Shown: in pieces, positions 17,553-26,432 of the stretch | Layout of the letters: each line of letters opens with the position of its first letter | Position numbering within the stretch: position 1 is the first letter of the stretch | Origin: Cysteiniphilum sp. JM-1 | Lineage (GTDB): Bacteria; Pseudomonadota; Gammaproteobacteria; Francisellales; Francisellaceae | Reading direction: 5' to 3' | NCBI RefSeq assembly: GCF_008711525.1 | Contig: NZ_VXKS01000001.1 | Location: 62,001 to 126,000 of the forward strand | DNA: 64,000 nt | Translations under genes and position numbers: made by a program | Notes under the pieces: generated by a model | What the model was told of the DNA's origin: nothing | What the model saw: the letters and a program-made list of their open reading frames with translations, nothing else | Databases searched by the model: none

Positions 17553-19238
17553 TTAAGCGCGTTTTGCTTTGTAAATCGCTGTATATTTCTTAGTGATATA
17601 CCACTGTTGCACAATACTGATCACGTTGTTTGTCAACCAGTACAATACCAAGCCTGATGGGAATGATGCAAAGAACACCGTAAAAATCACCGGCATTAAC
17701 ATCATGATTTTTGCTTGTGTTGGATCGGCTGAAGTTGGGCTAATTTTCTGCTGCACAAACATCGAGATACCCATCAAAATCGGCAGGATAAAATACGGAT
17801 CTTTAGATGCTAAGTCATGAATCCAGAAGATAAATGGCGCTTGACGCAGCTGCACACTTTCCAATAACACCCAGTAAAGCGCGATAAAGACAGGAATCTG
17901 AATCAAGATCGGTAAACAGCCACTTGCAGGGTTCACTTTCTCTTCTTTGTACATCTCCATCATCTTGCGTCCAAGCTTCTGGCGATCACCCTTGTAAAGC
18001 TCTTGCAGCTTCTTCATGCGCGGTTGCAACATACGCATTTTTGCCATTGACTTATAGCTTTTGGCAGACAATGGGTAAAACAACAATTTAATTAAAACCG
18101 TGACCAATATAATTGATAATCCCCAGTTGGCGACAACGCCATGAATAATCGTCATCAACCAAAAGATAATTACCGAGATAAATGACAACATGCCATAATC
18201 AACCAACTTATCTAAACCATCTGGCTTATTAGCACCGAAGTCTTTAACAATCGCTTCAAGATTCTTGGTAATTGTAGGGCCTGTATAAAGGATATTGGTA
18301 TTCTCAACGCTTTGATCAGCATTTAATACAACAGGTTGCGTCTTAACCCCTGATTGATAAGTGTTATCGGCAAGTTTATTGGCATAAACGCTAAAGCTTG
18401 TACCTGGATTATTTGGCACCCAAAGACTGACAAAATAATGCTGAATCATTGCTGCCCAACCTTTATTGGTTGAAACATCGACTTTTTCATTGGATTTAGC
18501 CAAATCTGCAAATGATTCTTTTTGGAAAGTGCGTTGCGATGAGGACAAACCAACACCTTGGAAAGAATAAGAGTGCGCATCTAAAATACTAAAGCTATGA
18601 CTCTCAGGCTTCACTTGACGCGTAATTTCATTGTCAAAACTAACGCTTAATGGCGCTTTGGTGGTGTTTTTAACACTTTGCTTAAGCGTGATTTCATAGG
18701 TGGTATCGTTAATAATATACTGACGTGTAACATCTAAGCCTTGAACAGTTGCCTTCAAAGTCACTATCGTTTGATCATCTTTTTTAGCTGTATGTTCTTG
18801 ACCAAAAACAATACTTTGTGGCTGACCATTAATGTAAATAACACTTTGCGCAATGTATTTGCTACCTGCTGTATTATTTAACATCGGCATTGGGTTTTTA
18901 TCCGTTAAACTCACGTTATAATCTTTCAATGCAGCATTAATAATCGCACCATTTAATGGGCTAATTTGCAAATCACTAAACACCGCTGTATTTAATGTAA
19001 TAGGTTTCAGGTCTGTCTTATTAAAGTTTTGCTTAGTGACATCCGTCATTACACTTTGATCAGCTGCATTATTTGCATCAACATCTTTGTTATCTTTTTG
19101 CACTGCTGTTGTTTGTGCTGGCGTATCAACTTTCGCTGGCTGCTTAGGCGCATACATCTCCTCCCAGCGCGCCATCAACGACATAAAAATCACGACAATA
19201 AGCGCGATCAAGAATATTCTCACGTAGTTTGACTTCAT
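17553..19238 (-). CDS. yidC: Membrane protein insertase YidC
   Basis: 561 residues. One N-terminal membrane helix is followed by a large periplasmic beta domain of about 300 residues. The conserved insertase core follows (GLSIILVTVLIKLLFYPLSAKSYKSMAKMRMLQPRMKKLQELY, then SGCLPILIQIPVFIALYWVL), with five membrane segments. It inserts proteins into the inner membrane with or without SecYEG. The order rpmH-rnpA-yidD-yidC is the standard one; 14 bases separate it from yidD. Confidence 0.97.
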   Translation of the reverse strand: MKSNYVRIFLIALIVVIFMSLMARWEEMYAPKQPAKVDTPAQTTAVQKDNKDVDANNAADQSVMTDVTKQNFNKTDLKPITLNTAVFSDLQISPLNGAIINAALKDYNVSLTDKNPMPMLNNTAGSKYIAQSVIYINGQPQSIVFGQEHTAKKDDQTIVTLKATVQGLDVTRQYIINDTTYEITLKQSVKNTTKAPLSVSFDNEITRQVKPESHSFSILDAHSYSFQGVGLSSSQRTFQKESFADLAKSNEKVDVSTNKGWAAMIQHYFVSLWVPNNPGTSFSVYANKLADNTYQSGVKTQPVVLNADQSVENTNILYTGPTITKNLEAIVKDFGANKPDGLDKLVDYGMLSFISVIIFWLMTIIHGVVANWGLSIILVTVLIKLLFYPLSAKSYKSMAKMRMLQPRMKKLQELYKGDRQKLGRKMMEMYKEEKVNPASGCLPILIQIPVFIALYWVLLESVQLRQAPFIFWIHDLASKDPYFILPILMGISMFVQQKISPTSADPTQAKIMMLMPVIFTVFFASFPSGLVLYWLTNNVISIVQQWYITKKYTAIYKAKRA

Positions 19239-19252
19239 TATACTTAACCTTT

Positions 19253-19528
19253 TTACCCTTTTTTAACCTTTTCTTTCGTTGGCACTGGATCGTAACCGCC
19301 TTTGCAAGCTGGGTGGCATTTTAGCAGTCTTTTTGTCATTAGCCAAAGCCCAAACACTAAACCATGCAATTTAATTGCTTCTAGCGCATATTGTGAACAA
19401 GTGGGATAGAAACGACAACGAGACCCAAGGTATGGACTAATCGCTATTTGGTAGAAACGAATGAGAACAATAAAAGGAAACGCAATAATTAAGCGTATTT
19501 TGCGAGAAATTCGTTGATAGAGTGCCAC
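19253..19528 (-). CDS. yidD: Membrane protein insertion efficiency factor YidD
   Basis: 91 residues. The family signature is intact: [34 protein letters not shown] and [17 protein letters not shown], with the conserved cysteines. YidD is a small membrane-associated helper of YidC. Its start overlaps the end of rnpA by 40 bases. Confidence 0.94.
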   Translation of the reverse strand: MALYQRISRKIRLIIAFPFIVLIRFYQIAISPYLGSRCRFYPTCSQYALEAIKLHGLVFGLWLMTKRLLKCHPACKGGYDPVPTKEKVKKG

Positions 19529-19830
19529 AATTCCTCCTTTGTCGCGCGTGCGGCATTGTGATTTGTAACAACGATCAACATCGTCTTTTCAAACAACGCC
19601 TTATGCTGGCGAAACATCTCTTTATTTAAGCGGCGACACAAATTGCGCTGCACAGCTCTTTTAACTTTTTTTTTGCCTGTGATAACCCCGACACCTGAGT
19701 GTAGATCCTCACCTTTAGCAATCAAATAAGAAAAGTGTTTGGTATGAACTTTTTGACAGATACGCGAAAAGCCAAGTGAAAAACCCTTGGCATCTAAGAT
19801 AAATTCTTTGGCTAAGCTATTAAGCGGCAA
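19489..19830 (-). CDS. rnpA: Ribonuclease P protein component
   Basis: 113 residues. The RNR motif region [21 protein letters not shown], which contacts the RNA subunit, is well conserved. RnpA helps the RNA enzyme cut 5' leaders from pre-tRNAs. The only suitable start is TTG at 19830, inside the last codons of rpmH, so the two reading frames overlap by 11 bases. The 3' end overlaps yidD. The gene is therefore squeezed between two overlaps. Confidence 0.93.
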   Translation of the reverse strand: MPLNSLAKEFILDAKGFSLGFSRICQKVHTKHFSYLIAKGEDLHSGVGVITGKKKVKRAVQRNLCRRLNKEMFRQHKALFEKTMLIVVTNHNAARATKEELWHSINEFLAKYA

Positions 19831-19954
19831 GCTTATGTCTGCCCTTAGCGCGTCTGTTGCGAATCACTTTCTGACCGCTTAGCGTCTTCATGCGTGCGCG
19901 GAAACCGTGAGTTCTTTTTCTTTTTAAGTTACTTGGTTGAAACGTTCTTTTCAT
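19820..19954 (-). CDS. rpmH: 50S ribosomal protein L34
   Basis: A 44-residue protein, [18 protein letters not shown] onward, ending GRHKLAA. It is an almost textbook L34. GAGG eight bases before the ATG is a good ribosome site. It begins the rpmH-rnpA-yidD-yidC unit. In many bacteria dnaA and the replication origin lie divergently upstream; here dcd follows instead. Confidence 0.97.
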   Translation of the reverse strand: MKRTFQPSNLKRKRTHGFRARMKTLSGQKVIRNRRAKGRHKLAA

Positions 19955-20025
19955 CGTATTATCCTCAGTTTGTATTTGTATTTATAAAATTTACTGCAAA
20001 TCTGCCACATTCATGCAAGGCGCAG

Positions 20026-20054
20026 ATTCTACGCCAAAAATAAATTTCGGTCAA
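20026..20054 (-). promoter_or_regulatory. Promoter of rpmH-rnpA-yidD-yidC
   Basis: On the minus strand TTGACC (20049-20054), a 17-base spacer and TAGAAT (20026-20031). It lies 72 bases upstream of rpmH and is one of the best sigma-70-like matches in the window. Confidence 0.65.
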
Positions 20055-20130
20055 TTAAAATGCCCTAGCAATTTCAACCGCGCATTCTAGCGCAAAATAT
20101 AGGCGCTGTCGATAACTATCCTTTGGTTAT

Positions 20131-20697
20131 TTACGTGCGCGGTAGCGTCACACCCGTCTGACCTTGGTATTTACCACCACGATCTTTATAAGATGTCTCA
20201 CATACTTCATCAGATTGATAAAATAGCATCTGCGCGACCCCTTCGTTGGCATAAATCTTAGCAGGCAATGGCGTGGTGTTTGAAAACTCAAGCGTCACAT
20301 GCCCTTCCCATTCTGGCTCTAAAGGGGTGACATTGACAATAATGCCGCAACGCGCGTACGTTGATTTACCTAAACACACAACCAATGTATCACGCGGAAT
20401 TTTAAAGTATTCAACCGTGCGTGCTAACGCAAAGGAATTCGGTGGGATAATACAAACATCACCGACAAAATCGATAAAATTGTTATGGTCAAAGTCTTTT
20501 GGGTCAACAATCGTTGAGTTGATATTGGTAAAGATCTTAAATTCATTAGCGCATCTAACATCATAGCCATAGCTTGATGTGCCAAATGATACGATTTTAC
20601 CCTGCTCATTGTGACGTACTTGTCCAGCTTCAAATGGTGCAATCATCTCTTGCTCCATAGCCATTTTTTTAATCCACTTATCTGATTTGATGGACAC
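20131..20697 (-). CDS. dcd: dCTP deaminase
   Basis: 188 residues. The trimeric dUTPase-fold signatures are present: [56 protein letters not shown] with the catalytic Glu, and [11 protein letters not shown]. It converts dCTP to dUTP for thymidylate supply. It starts ten bases after mrp stops, so the two share a transcript. Confidence 0.95.
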   Translation of the reverse strand: MSIKSDKWIKKMAMEQEMIAPFEAGQVRHNEQGKIVSFGTSSYGYDVRCANEFKIFTNINSTIVDPKDFDHNNFIDFVGDVCIIPPNSFALARTVEYFKIPRDTLVVCLGKSTYARCGIIVNVTPLEPEWEGHVTLEFSNTTPLPAKIYANEGVAQMLFYQSDEVCETSYKDRGGKYQGQTGVTLPRT

Positions 20698-20707
20698 TTT
20701 TTACTCC

Positions 20708-21802
20708 TTACTTATTTTCACTATTTTTACTATTATCACTAAACTCAACTTTAACACCCGGCATATTGATCATCATCGCTTTTGGCAAGCTCGCCATATT
20801 AGCCGCAAGCTTTAACGCAATTCGCTCATAAACTTTGGCAATTTTATTATCTTTGTTCGCTGTTGGTTGCCCCTTATCGGCATCCTCTCTAATAGATATA
20901 TCCAATGGCAAGGCACCTAAAAATGGCAGATCAAACTGTGACGCTAATGACTCAGCGCCATGCGCACCAAAGATTGCTGACTCGGTACCACAATTTTGGC
21001 AAATATGCACACTCATATTCTCAACAATACCTGCGACATGAATATCAAGCTTATTAAACATTGCAATCGCACGCTTGGCGTCAATTAAAGATAGATCTTG
21101 CGGTGTTGTTACTGTGACTGCCGCTGTTAATGGAATCTTCTTTGTCATCGTTAATTGAATATCACCTGTGCCTGGTGGCAAATCAATCAACAAATAATCA
21201 AGCTCGCCCCAGTTAGTATCATTTAACAGCTGCATTAAAGCACCTGATACCATAGGTCCTCGCCAAATAATTGCTGAATCCTGGTCGATTAAATTACCGA
21301 CTGAGATCATCTTAACGCCATGGCGCAATAGTGGCTCAATTTTCTTTTTATCATTAGTTTTAGGATTATCAAAGCTACCCATAATGAGCGGTTGACTTGG
21401 TCCATAAATATCCGCATCTAAAATACCAACCTTGGCACCCATTTTTTGCAATGAGATCGCAAGATTTGCCGTTGTTGTTGATTTACCCACGCCACCTTTG
21501 CCTGAAGCAATTGCAATAATATTTTTGATACCTTTAATCGGCTTTAAACCAGGCTGTACTTTATGCGTAGTCACATCACATAGCACACTAAACTCAAAAG
21601 CTTGCGTGACATTCTGAGCATATAAATAATCACTTAACTGCGCAATGACACGATCTATTTGACTAGCATTAAGAAAAAAACCAAGGCGCAGCGAAATAGT
21701 AGCAACGCCATCTTGCTCAATGATTTGCAAGTTGCGTAGAAAATTCTCAGCGGGCAGGTCTAAAATGGTTTGACTATAAGCTTGTAGGCTTTGTTTTAAC
21801 AT
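20708..21802 (-). CDS. mrp: Iron-sulfur cluster carrier ATPase Mrp/ApbC
   Basis: 364 residues. An N-terminal MIP18-like domain of about 95 residues precedes the P-loop domain: ASGKGGVGKSTTTANLA, DADIYGPSQP, LIDLPPGTGDIQLT. A C-x-x-C pair (HICQNCGTES) binds the bridging 4Fe-4S cluster. Mrp carries clusters to target enzymes. argS lies 58 bases upstream on the same strand. Confidence 0.94.
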   Translation of the reverse strand: MLKQSLQAYSQTILDLPAENFLRNLQIIEQDGVATISLRLGFFLNASQIDRVIAQLSDYLYAQNVTQAFEFSVLCDVTTHKVQPGLKPIKGIKNIIAIASGKGGVGKSTTTANLAISLQKMGAKVGILDADIYGPSQPLIMGSFDNPKTNDKKKIEPLLRHGVKMISVGNLIDQDSAIIWRGPMVSGALMQLLNDTNWGELDYLLIDLPPGTGDIQLTMTKKIPLTAAVTVTTPQDLSLIDAKRAIAMFNKLDIHVAGIVENMSVHICQNCGTESAIFGAHGAESLASQFDLPFLGALPLDISIREDADKGQPTANKDNKIAKVYERIALKLAANMASLPKAMMINMPGVKVEFSDNSKNSENK

Positions 21803-21860
21803 AAAAAGTAATTGATGATTTCAAAGATCTAGACAGTCTAACGTTAAGACGATTTATAGT

Positions 21861-23633
21861 CTACATTCTTTCAGGCACTTCTATCCCAAGTAGTCCCAAA
21901 ACAAAAACTAACTGTTTTAAAGTCAACTGACACAAAGCGATTCTTGCCTCTTTCAATGCATGATCCTCTTCATTGGCAATCGGTGATTCAGCATAGAATT
22001 TATTAAACTGCACAGCAACTTGATAAGCATATTCACACAAATGATGCGGCTCACATTTATCATAGGTTTTTTGTAAAACTTGCGGCAATTCAGTTAACTT
22101 CAACTGCAGATTACGCTCAGCATCATTGCTTGCCTTGCCAACATCAGTACTGACATTTTCCAAATTGCGACCAAGCTTACGCAAAATCGATTTAATGCGC
22201 ACGGCTGAATACAATAAGTAAGGACCTGTTTTGCCTTCATATTGCGAGAATTTGTCTAGATCAAAAATATAATCTGATGTATAAACATTCGCCAAATCAG
22301 CAAACTTAACCGTAGCCAATGCTACTTTCTCAATAATATCTGCCTTTTCAGCTTCAGTTAAGCCCTCTTGCTCACGCAAACTAGCACGTGATTTTGCCTC
22401 ATCAATTAAGGTACTTAAACGCATCACTCCACCTGAGCGTGTTTTAAATGGCTTGCCATCTTTACCATTTAGCGTACCAAAGCCAATATGCACAAGCTCA
22501 GTCTCTGGCGCAATGCTTGATTTTTTAGCCGCTGCAAATACTTGTTTAAAGTGCAGACTTTGACGCTTATCAACCACATAAATAATTTTTTGCGCCTGAT
22601 AGTCCTGGACACGCTCTAAAATCGTTGCCAAATCGGTTGTGCCGTACATTACCGCACCATCAGACTTCACCAAAATCAATGGTGGCGTTTTGTCATCTTC
22701 ATTTTCAGCCACAGGAATAATAATTGCACCTTGACTATTTTCAGCAACTTTTTGCTTTAAACAATCCGCAACCATTTGATCAATGATTGGTTGAACATCA
22801 CTCTCACCTTTCCATAGATCAAAATAGATTCCAAGATCGCCATAATCTTTTTTAAGCTCAGCAATCGATACATCCACAAAATGCTGCCACAGCGCGCGAT
22901 AACCGCGACGCCCTTTTTGCAGCTCAGCCGTTGCCAAACGTGCTTTTTCCATCTCATTAGCATCTTCTTTGCAACGCCCTGAAGCCCGTGGATAAATCTC
23001 AGATAATGCATCGACCGTCACCGGCGATTCTTTAGGATATTCTCCAGTGTAATGTTCATCAAAATACGGCAAATTAGGATGCATTTTGCGAATTTCTTCG
23101 ATCAACATCCCCATTTGTGTACCCCAATCCCCTAAATGGACATCACTTAACACCTCGTCACCATAAAAGCGATAAACGCGCTGTAAGCAATCACCAATTA
23201 ACGGTGAGCGAATATGTCCAACATGCAATGGCTTCGCGACATTAGGACCACCAAAATCCATCATCACTTTTAATGGATTGGTCGTTTTAGGGCAACCTAA
23301 ACGTGAATCTTTAAGCATACGGTTTGACCAGCCCGCCAAGAAATCATCACTTAAGGTGATATTAATAAATCCTGGCATCACTGCATTTACATCACTGAAA
23401 ACCTTATCACTTTGCACTTGTGTCACAATATCATTAGCAATTTGAATCGGTGCTTTCTTAAGAATTTTAGCCAGAGGCATCGCACCATTACATTGAAACT
23501 GCCCAAGCTCAGGACGCGCTGATAATTGCACTTTGGCAAAACGACTATCAAAACCTAAAACATCAAAGGCTTGTACAAATAAATCAGTTAAGTAATTTTC
23601 TAAAATAGCAGTGTGATTCGCCGTAGCTGTCAT
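21861..23633 (-). CDS. argS: Arginyl-tRNA synthetase
   Basis: 590 residues, class I. The HIGH motif is seen in NVAKPLHVGHIRSPLIGD. KMSK is replaced by GKPFKTRSGG, as is normal for ArgRS. YLLYSAVRIKSILRK and the C-terminal DALR anticodon-binding domain follow. It charges tRNA-Arg. The length is normal for bacterial ArgS. Confidence 0.97.
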   Translation of the reverse strand: MTATANHTAILENYLTDLFVQAFDVLGFDSRFAKVQLSARPELGQFQCNGAMPLAKILKKAPIQIANDIVTQVQSDKVFSDVNAVMPGFINITLSDDFLAGWSNRMLKDSRLGCPKTTNPLKVMMDFGGPNVAKPLHVGHIRSPLIGDCLQRVYRFYGDEVLSDVHLGDWGTQMGMLIEEIRKMHPNLPYFDEHYTGEYPKESPVTVDALSEIYPRASGRCKEDANEMEKARLATAELQKGRRGYRALWQHFVDVSIAELKKDYGDLGIYFDLWKGESDVQPIIDQMVADCLKQKVAENSQGAIIIPVAENEDDKTPPLILVKSDGAVMYGTTDLATILERVQDYQAQKIIYVVDKRQSLHFKQVFAAAKKSSIAPETELVHIGFGTLNGKDGKPFKTRSGGVMRLSTLIDEAKSRASLREQEGLTEAEKADIIEKVALATVKFADLANVYTSDYIFDLDKFSQYEGKTGPYLLYSAVRIKSILRKLGRNLENVSTDVGKASNDAERNLQLKLTELPQVLQKTYDKCEPHHLCEYAYQVAVQFNKFYAESPIANEEDHALKEARIALCQLTLKQLVFVLGLLGIEVPERM

Positions 23634-23692
23634 TATCTAAAACTCATTATGATAATTTTGAAAGCTCGATTATATACCCACAGCCAGTTATT

Positions 23693-24199
23693 TTACAGAT
23701 TTTCTTGTACTGCTTTTTCAATTGTTGCCACAGGCAATATCAACTGCAACGACTGTCCTGTTAATTCAATAAAACCATAATTTTTATAAAACGCCTTTGC
23801 CTCATCACTCTTGGCATCGACGATAACAGCAAAGACGCCCATAATTTGCGCTGCTGCCACAATTTTAAGCAGAGCGTCTTTTAGCAAATAAGCACCAATA
23901 CCCGCGCCCTTATGCTGATTATTCACCGCTAAGCGGCATATTCTTGCGGCACTAACAGGATACCTTGGGTGATTGATATGCTTGGGCAGTGCTTTTTGAA
24001 TAATTTCTGCCGCAGTGATTGTATAGTAACCCATGATCTCATCACTATCCACAGCATGTGCAACATATGTTTTGCTGTACATCTTCTTTTGATTTTGCAG
24101 TGCGAATTTTTGTATAAATATATCAAGCTCATGAACGCCACAATTAAAAAGACTACGATTAAATATTTTACTCAGAGGACTAACCTTAAGCCCCATCAT
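23693..24199 (-). CDS. GNAT acetyltransferase toxin (TacT-like), second copy
   Basis: 168 residues, GNAT fold. The acetyl-CoA loop LAVNNQHKGAGIGAYLL has the canonical Q-x-x-G-x-G, and FYKNYGFIEL holds the catalytic tyrosine. Its ATG overlaps the antitoxin stop by four bases, a tighter coupling than in the module at 2.8 kb. It is clearly related to that toxin but diverged, so this is not a recent duplication. Confidence 0.9.
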   Translation of the reverse strand: MMGLKVSPLSKIFNRSLFNCGVHELDIFIQKFALQNQKKMYSKTYVAHAVDSDEIMGYYTITAAEIIQKALPKHINHPRYPVSAARICRLAVNNQHKGAGIGAYLLKDALLKIVAAAQIMGVFAVIVDAKSDEAKAFYKNYGFIELTGQSLQLILPVATIEKAVQENL

Positions 24200-24441
24200 G
24201 ATTTGAGCAAATCTTTTAATTTCTGATTTGGTTTAGGTGGGTTATCCAATAATGACAAGAACGCTTGTGCCGCCTTACTATCCAAGCTGATTCTCTTTTC
24301 ATTTTCAACGATTTTTCGCGCTCTAGGCAAACAATTACTAATAATGAATGCCGATACTGCCATACCAGAAAGTGCGGCAGCCTTCTCTATCGTTTGTTTG
24401 ATATCATCCTTAGTATTTAATTCAATTCTTGCATGCGCCAT
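24196..24441 (-). CDS. DUF1778 ribbon-helix-helix antitoxin, second copy
   Basis: 81 residues. ARIELNTKDDIKQTIEKAAALSGM is the ribbon-helix-helix N-terminus and AFLSLLDNPPKPNQKL the DUF1778 tail that blocks the toxin. GAGG lies eight bases before the ATG. A perfect inverted repeat sits 45 bases upstream in the promoter region. Confidence 0.91.
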   Translation of the reverse strand: MAHARIELNTKDDIKQTIEKAAALSGMAVSAFIISNCLPRARKIVENEKRISLDSKAAQAFLSLLDNPPKPNQKLKDLLKS

Positions 24442-24485
24442 AGCTTATACCTCAAATTCACCTGCTGATAAAATCTAAATACGAC

Positions 24486-24500
24486 CCGTTATTTTAACGG
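24486..24500 (-). promoter_or_regulatory. Operator-like inverted repeat of the second TacAT pair
   Basis: CCGTTA-3 bases-TAACGG is perfect. On the minus strand it overlaps TTGCCG as a possible -35 box, with TATTTA 16 bases downstream as a possible -10. The half-site differs from that of the first TacAT pair, so the two modules probably do not cross-repress. Confidence 0.5.
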
Positions 24501-24534
24501 CAAGTATAGTTGATTTCGCATAAGTTTCAAACAC

Positions 24535-25647
24535 TTAAATATTAAAACAATTCGTCATTACTTTTAATACCTCATCGCCTTCATGCACGGTTGCCGAAGA
24601 AGTGCGTGTTAGCAGTAAAGCCTCATGCGGTACACTTAAAACCTGCGGCTTACTAATCCCTATAATACTATTTTTATCATAAATCGTTGCCAATGGTGTA
24701 TTCGGCTTTTGTAGTGAACCCAATAAATTATCCTGATAATTAACCATGCCACCAATAGGGGCTCTAACACGTGAGAAATCCTGCTCATAACAAGCATATT
24801 TGCTACTGGTATTTTTCACATTTGCTGGATTATTAATATACTCAAGAACACCTTCCAATAAGTGCTTAGCATTCTTAAGATCAAAACTTTCCTTATTGCC
24901 CATTTCATAGGTAAACGCATGTTTTGGTGGTGTTTTACTATCTCCTGTAATGCGATTCCAACAATCAGTTAATTGCCACCACGGATAAAATATAGCTTGG
25001 TTAAAGCAACCACTAGGCTCATTCGGTGTCAGAATAAATGCATTACTATTAAAGTGTTTTAGACGCTCTGAATGCAAATAACTTGGCGCATAAATATACG
25101 GTGCTGAAATCGAGTCACAATGTAAATCAAAACTATAATCAGCAGCTAATGCCAAATCATGCAGAACGTTGGCAAGCTTCTCATGAGGCGCTGTATCATT
25201 TTGCAAACTCACCGCTAAGCGCGCTCTCAGAAGCTCTGAAAACTCATGACATAGCGTATCAAAGCCTTGGTTTCGATACTTTTTAACAAGCGCATCAAGA
25301 TCAATCTTCTCTAAATCGGCATGTGCCGTAAGCAAATTTTTAAATCCGCGATTCCAGTTCTCACCAGTTTTAGCATCAAAACGTCCATAGGTATACTCAC
25401 CAATTTTAATATCCATGGCAAAAGGATTGGCGAACGGCACCAATGTCACATTGTATGGGAAATCATGCGTTTCTAGGTACTCACGCAATAAATAAATCAA
25501 TGCAATGCCATTGCTCTCAGCGGCATGCAATGCCGCCTGCATATAGATATTCGCTTTGGCTTTTGGGTGCTTATATTCAATCACACTAATGCTATGTGTT
25601 AAGCCTGAGATCGTTGTTCTAAAAGGAATTTCTCTTATATTTATCAT
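24535..25647 (-). CDS. M14-family succinylglutamate desuccinylase/aspartoacylase-like enzyme
   Basis: 370 residues. The zinc ligands are present as H41-A-A-E44 and the later DLHCD. The substrate motif NWNRGF and the catalytic Glu in FTYEMG complete a standard AstE/aspartoacylase active site. Such enzymes hydrolyse N-acyl amino acids. A C-terminal beta domain follows (APIGGMVNYQDNLLGSL). The start shares one base with the dapF stop. The substrate is unknown; no other arginine-succinyl-transferase pathway gene is nearby. Confidence 0.85.
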   Translation of the reverse strand: MINIREIPFRTTISGLTHSISVIEYKHPKAKANIYMQAALHAAESNGIALIYLLREYLETHDFPYNVTLVPFANPFAMDIKIGEYTYGRFDAKTGENWNRGFKNLLTAHADLEKIDLDALVKKYRNQGFDTLCHEFSELLRARLAVSLQNDTAPHEKLANVLHDLALAADYSFDLHCDSISAPYIYAPSYLHSERLKHFNSNAFILTPNEPSGCFNQAIFYPWWQLTDCWNRITGDSKTPPKHAFTYEMGNKESFDLKNAKHLLEGVLEYINNPANVKNTSSKYACYEQDFSRVRAPIGGMVNYQDNLLGSLQKPNTPLATIYDKNSIIGISKPQVLSVPHEALLLTRTSSATVHEGDEVLKVMTNCFNI

Positions 25648-26432
25648 TATGCTACTTCTATTTGACCATTAAAAATCAATCTCACCACGCCACTTAATCG
25701 TACTTCTTCCGGCGTGCATTCAACAGTTAAGTTACTGATGGCATTTTCCACTACTACGTTAGGCTTTAAAAGCCCCAATGAAACACCAGCATACACACTG
25801 GCAATACTGCCACTGCCACAAGAAGGTGTGATTCCCGTGCCGCGCTCCCAATGATCTAAATAAATACGATCTTTGGATAACTGCTTTAATGCGTGTACAT
25901 TAATACCGCCAGCGTATTGCGTTTGCAGTGCTCTACCCAGATCATCAAAATCTTTTAACTCAGTATGCTGCGAGCGAAACAATACCAAGTGTGGATTACC
26001 CACATCAACCTCTAGTGCGTGATCAAAGCCCGAGTCACCCATCAGTCTTTTTTGACTCTCATTAACTACAGGTAAAGGAAAAGCCACCTCAATCCAATCA
26101 TGCGCAACCAAGCGACAACGGTGAACAAAACCTCCGACCTCAATATTGACTTCTGAGCTTGCTTTTTCCGTGAGCAGTAAACTTGCCACTGCACGCAAGC
26201 CATTACCACATTGCTTGGCTTTAGAACCATCTTGATTATAGATATGCATACTGGCATCAGCTTTGCCAGATTTCCTAATCAACAATAGCTGATCGGCGCC
26301 GACACCAAAACGCCGATGACAGATTTGCTGCACTTGACGCGCTTGCCAATTACGTGGTTTTTTGCGTTCATCAATAACAACAAAGTCATTGCCTAACGCA
26401 CACATTTTTTTAAACAGCAATGGTTTACTCAT
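25647..26432 (-). CDS. dapF: Diaminopimelate epimerase
   Basis: 261 residues with both catalytic cysteines, in KQCGNGLRA and GITPSCGSGSIAS. It converts LL- to meso-diaminopimelate for lysine and peptidoglycan. It is somewhat shorter than the usual 274 residues, but both halves of the symmetric fold are there. Its start overlaps the end of the apeO homologue by eight bases, which ties a core gene to the polyene-type set upstream. Confidence 0.93.
   Translation of the reverse strand: MSKPLLFKKMCALGNDFVVIDERKKPRNWQARQVQQICHRRFGVGADQLLLIRKSGKADASMHIYNQDGSKAKQCGNGLRAVASLLLTEKASSEVNIEVGGFVHRCRLVAHDWIEVAFPLPVVNESQKRLMGDSGFDHALEVDVGNPHLVLFRSQHTELKDFDDLGRALQTQYAGGINVHALKQLSKDRIYLDHWERGTGITPSCGSGSIASVYAGVSLGLLKPNVVVENAISNLTVECTPEEVRLSGVVRLIFNGQIEVA

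Noticed and set aside
19955-20130. Replication origin upstream of rpmH
   Set aside because: dnaA is absent, and I saw no cluster of DnaA boxes in this 176-base gap; only the rpmH promoter is clear.
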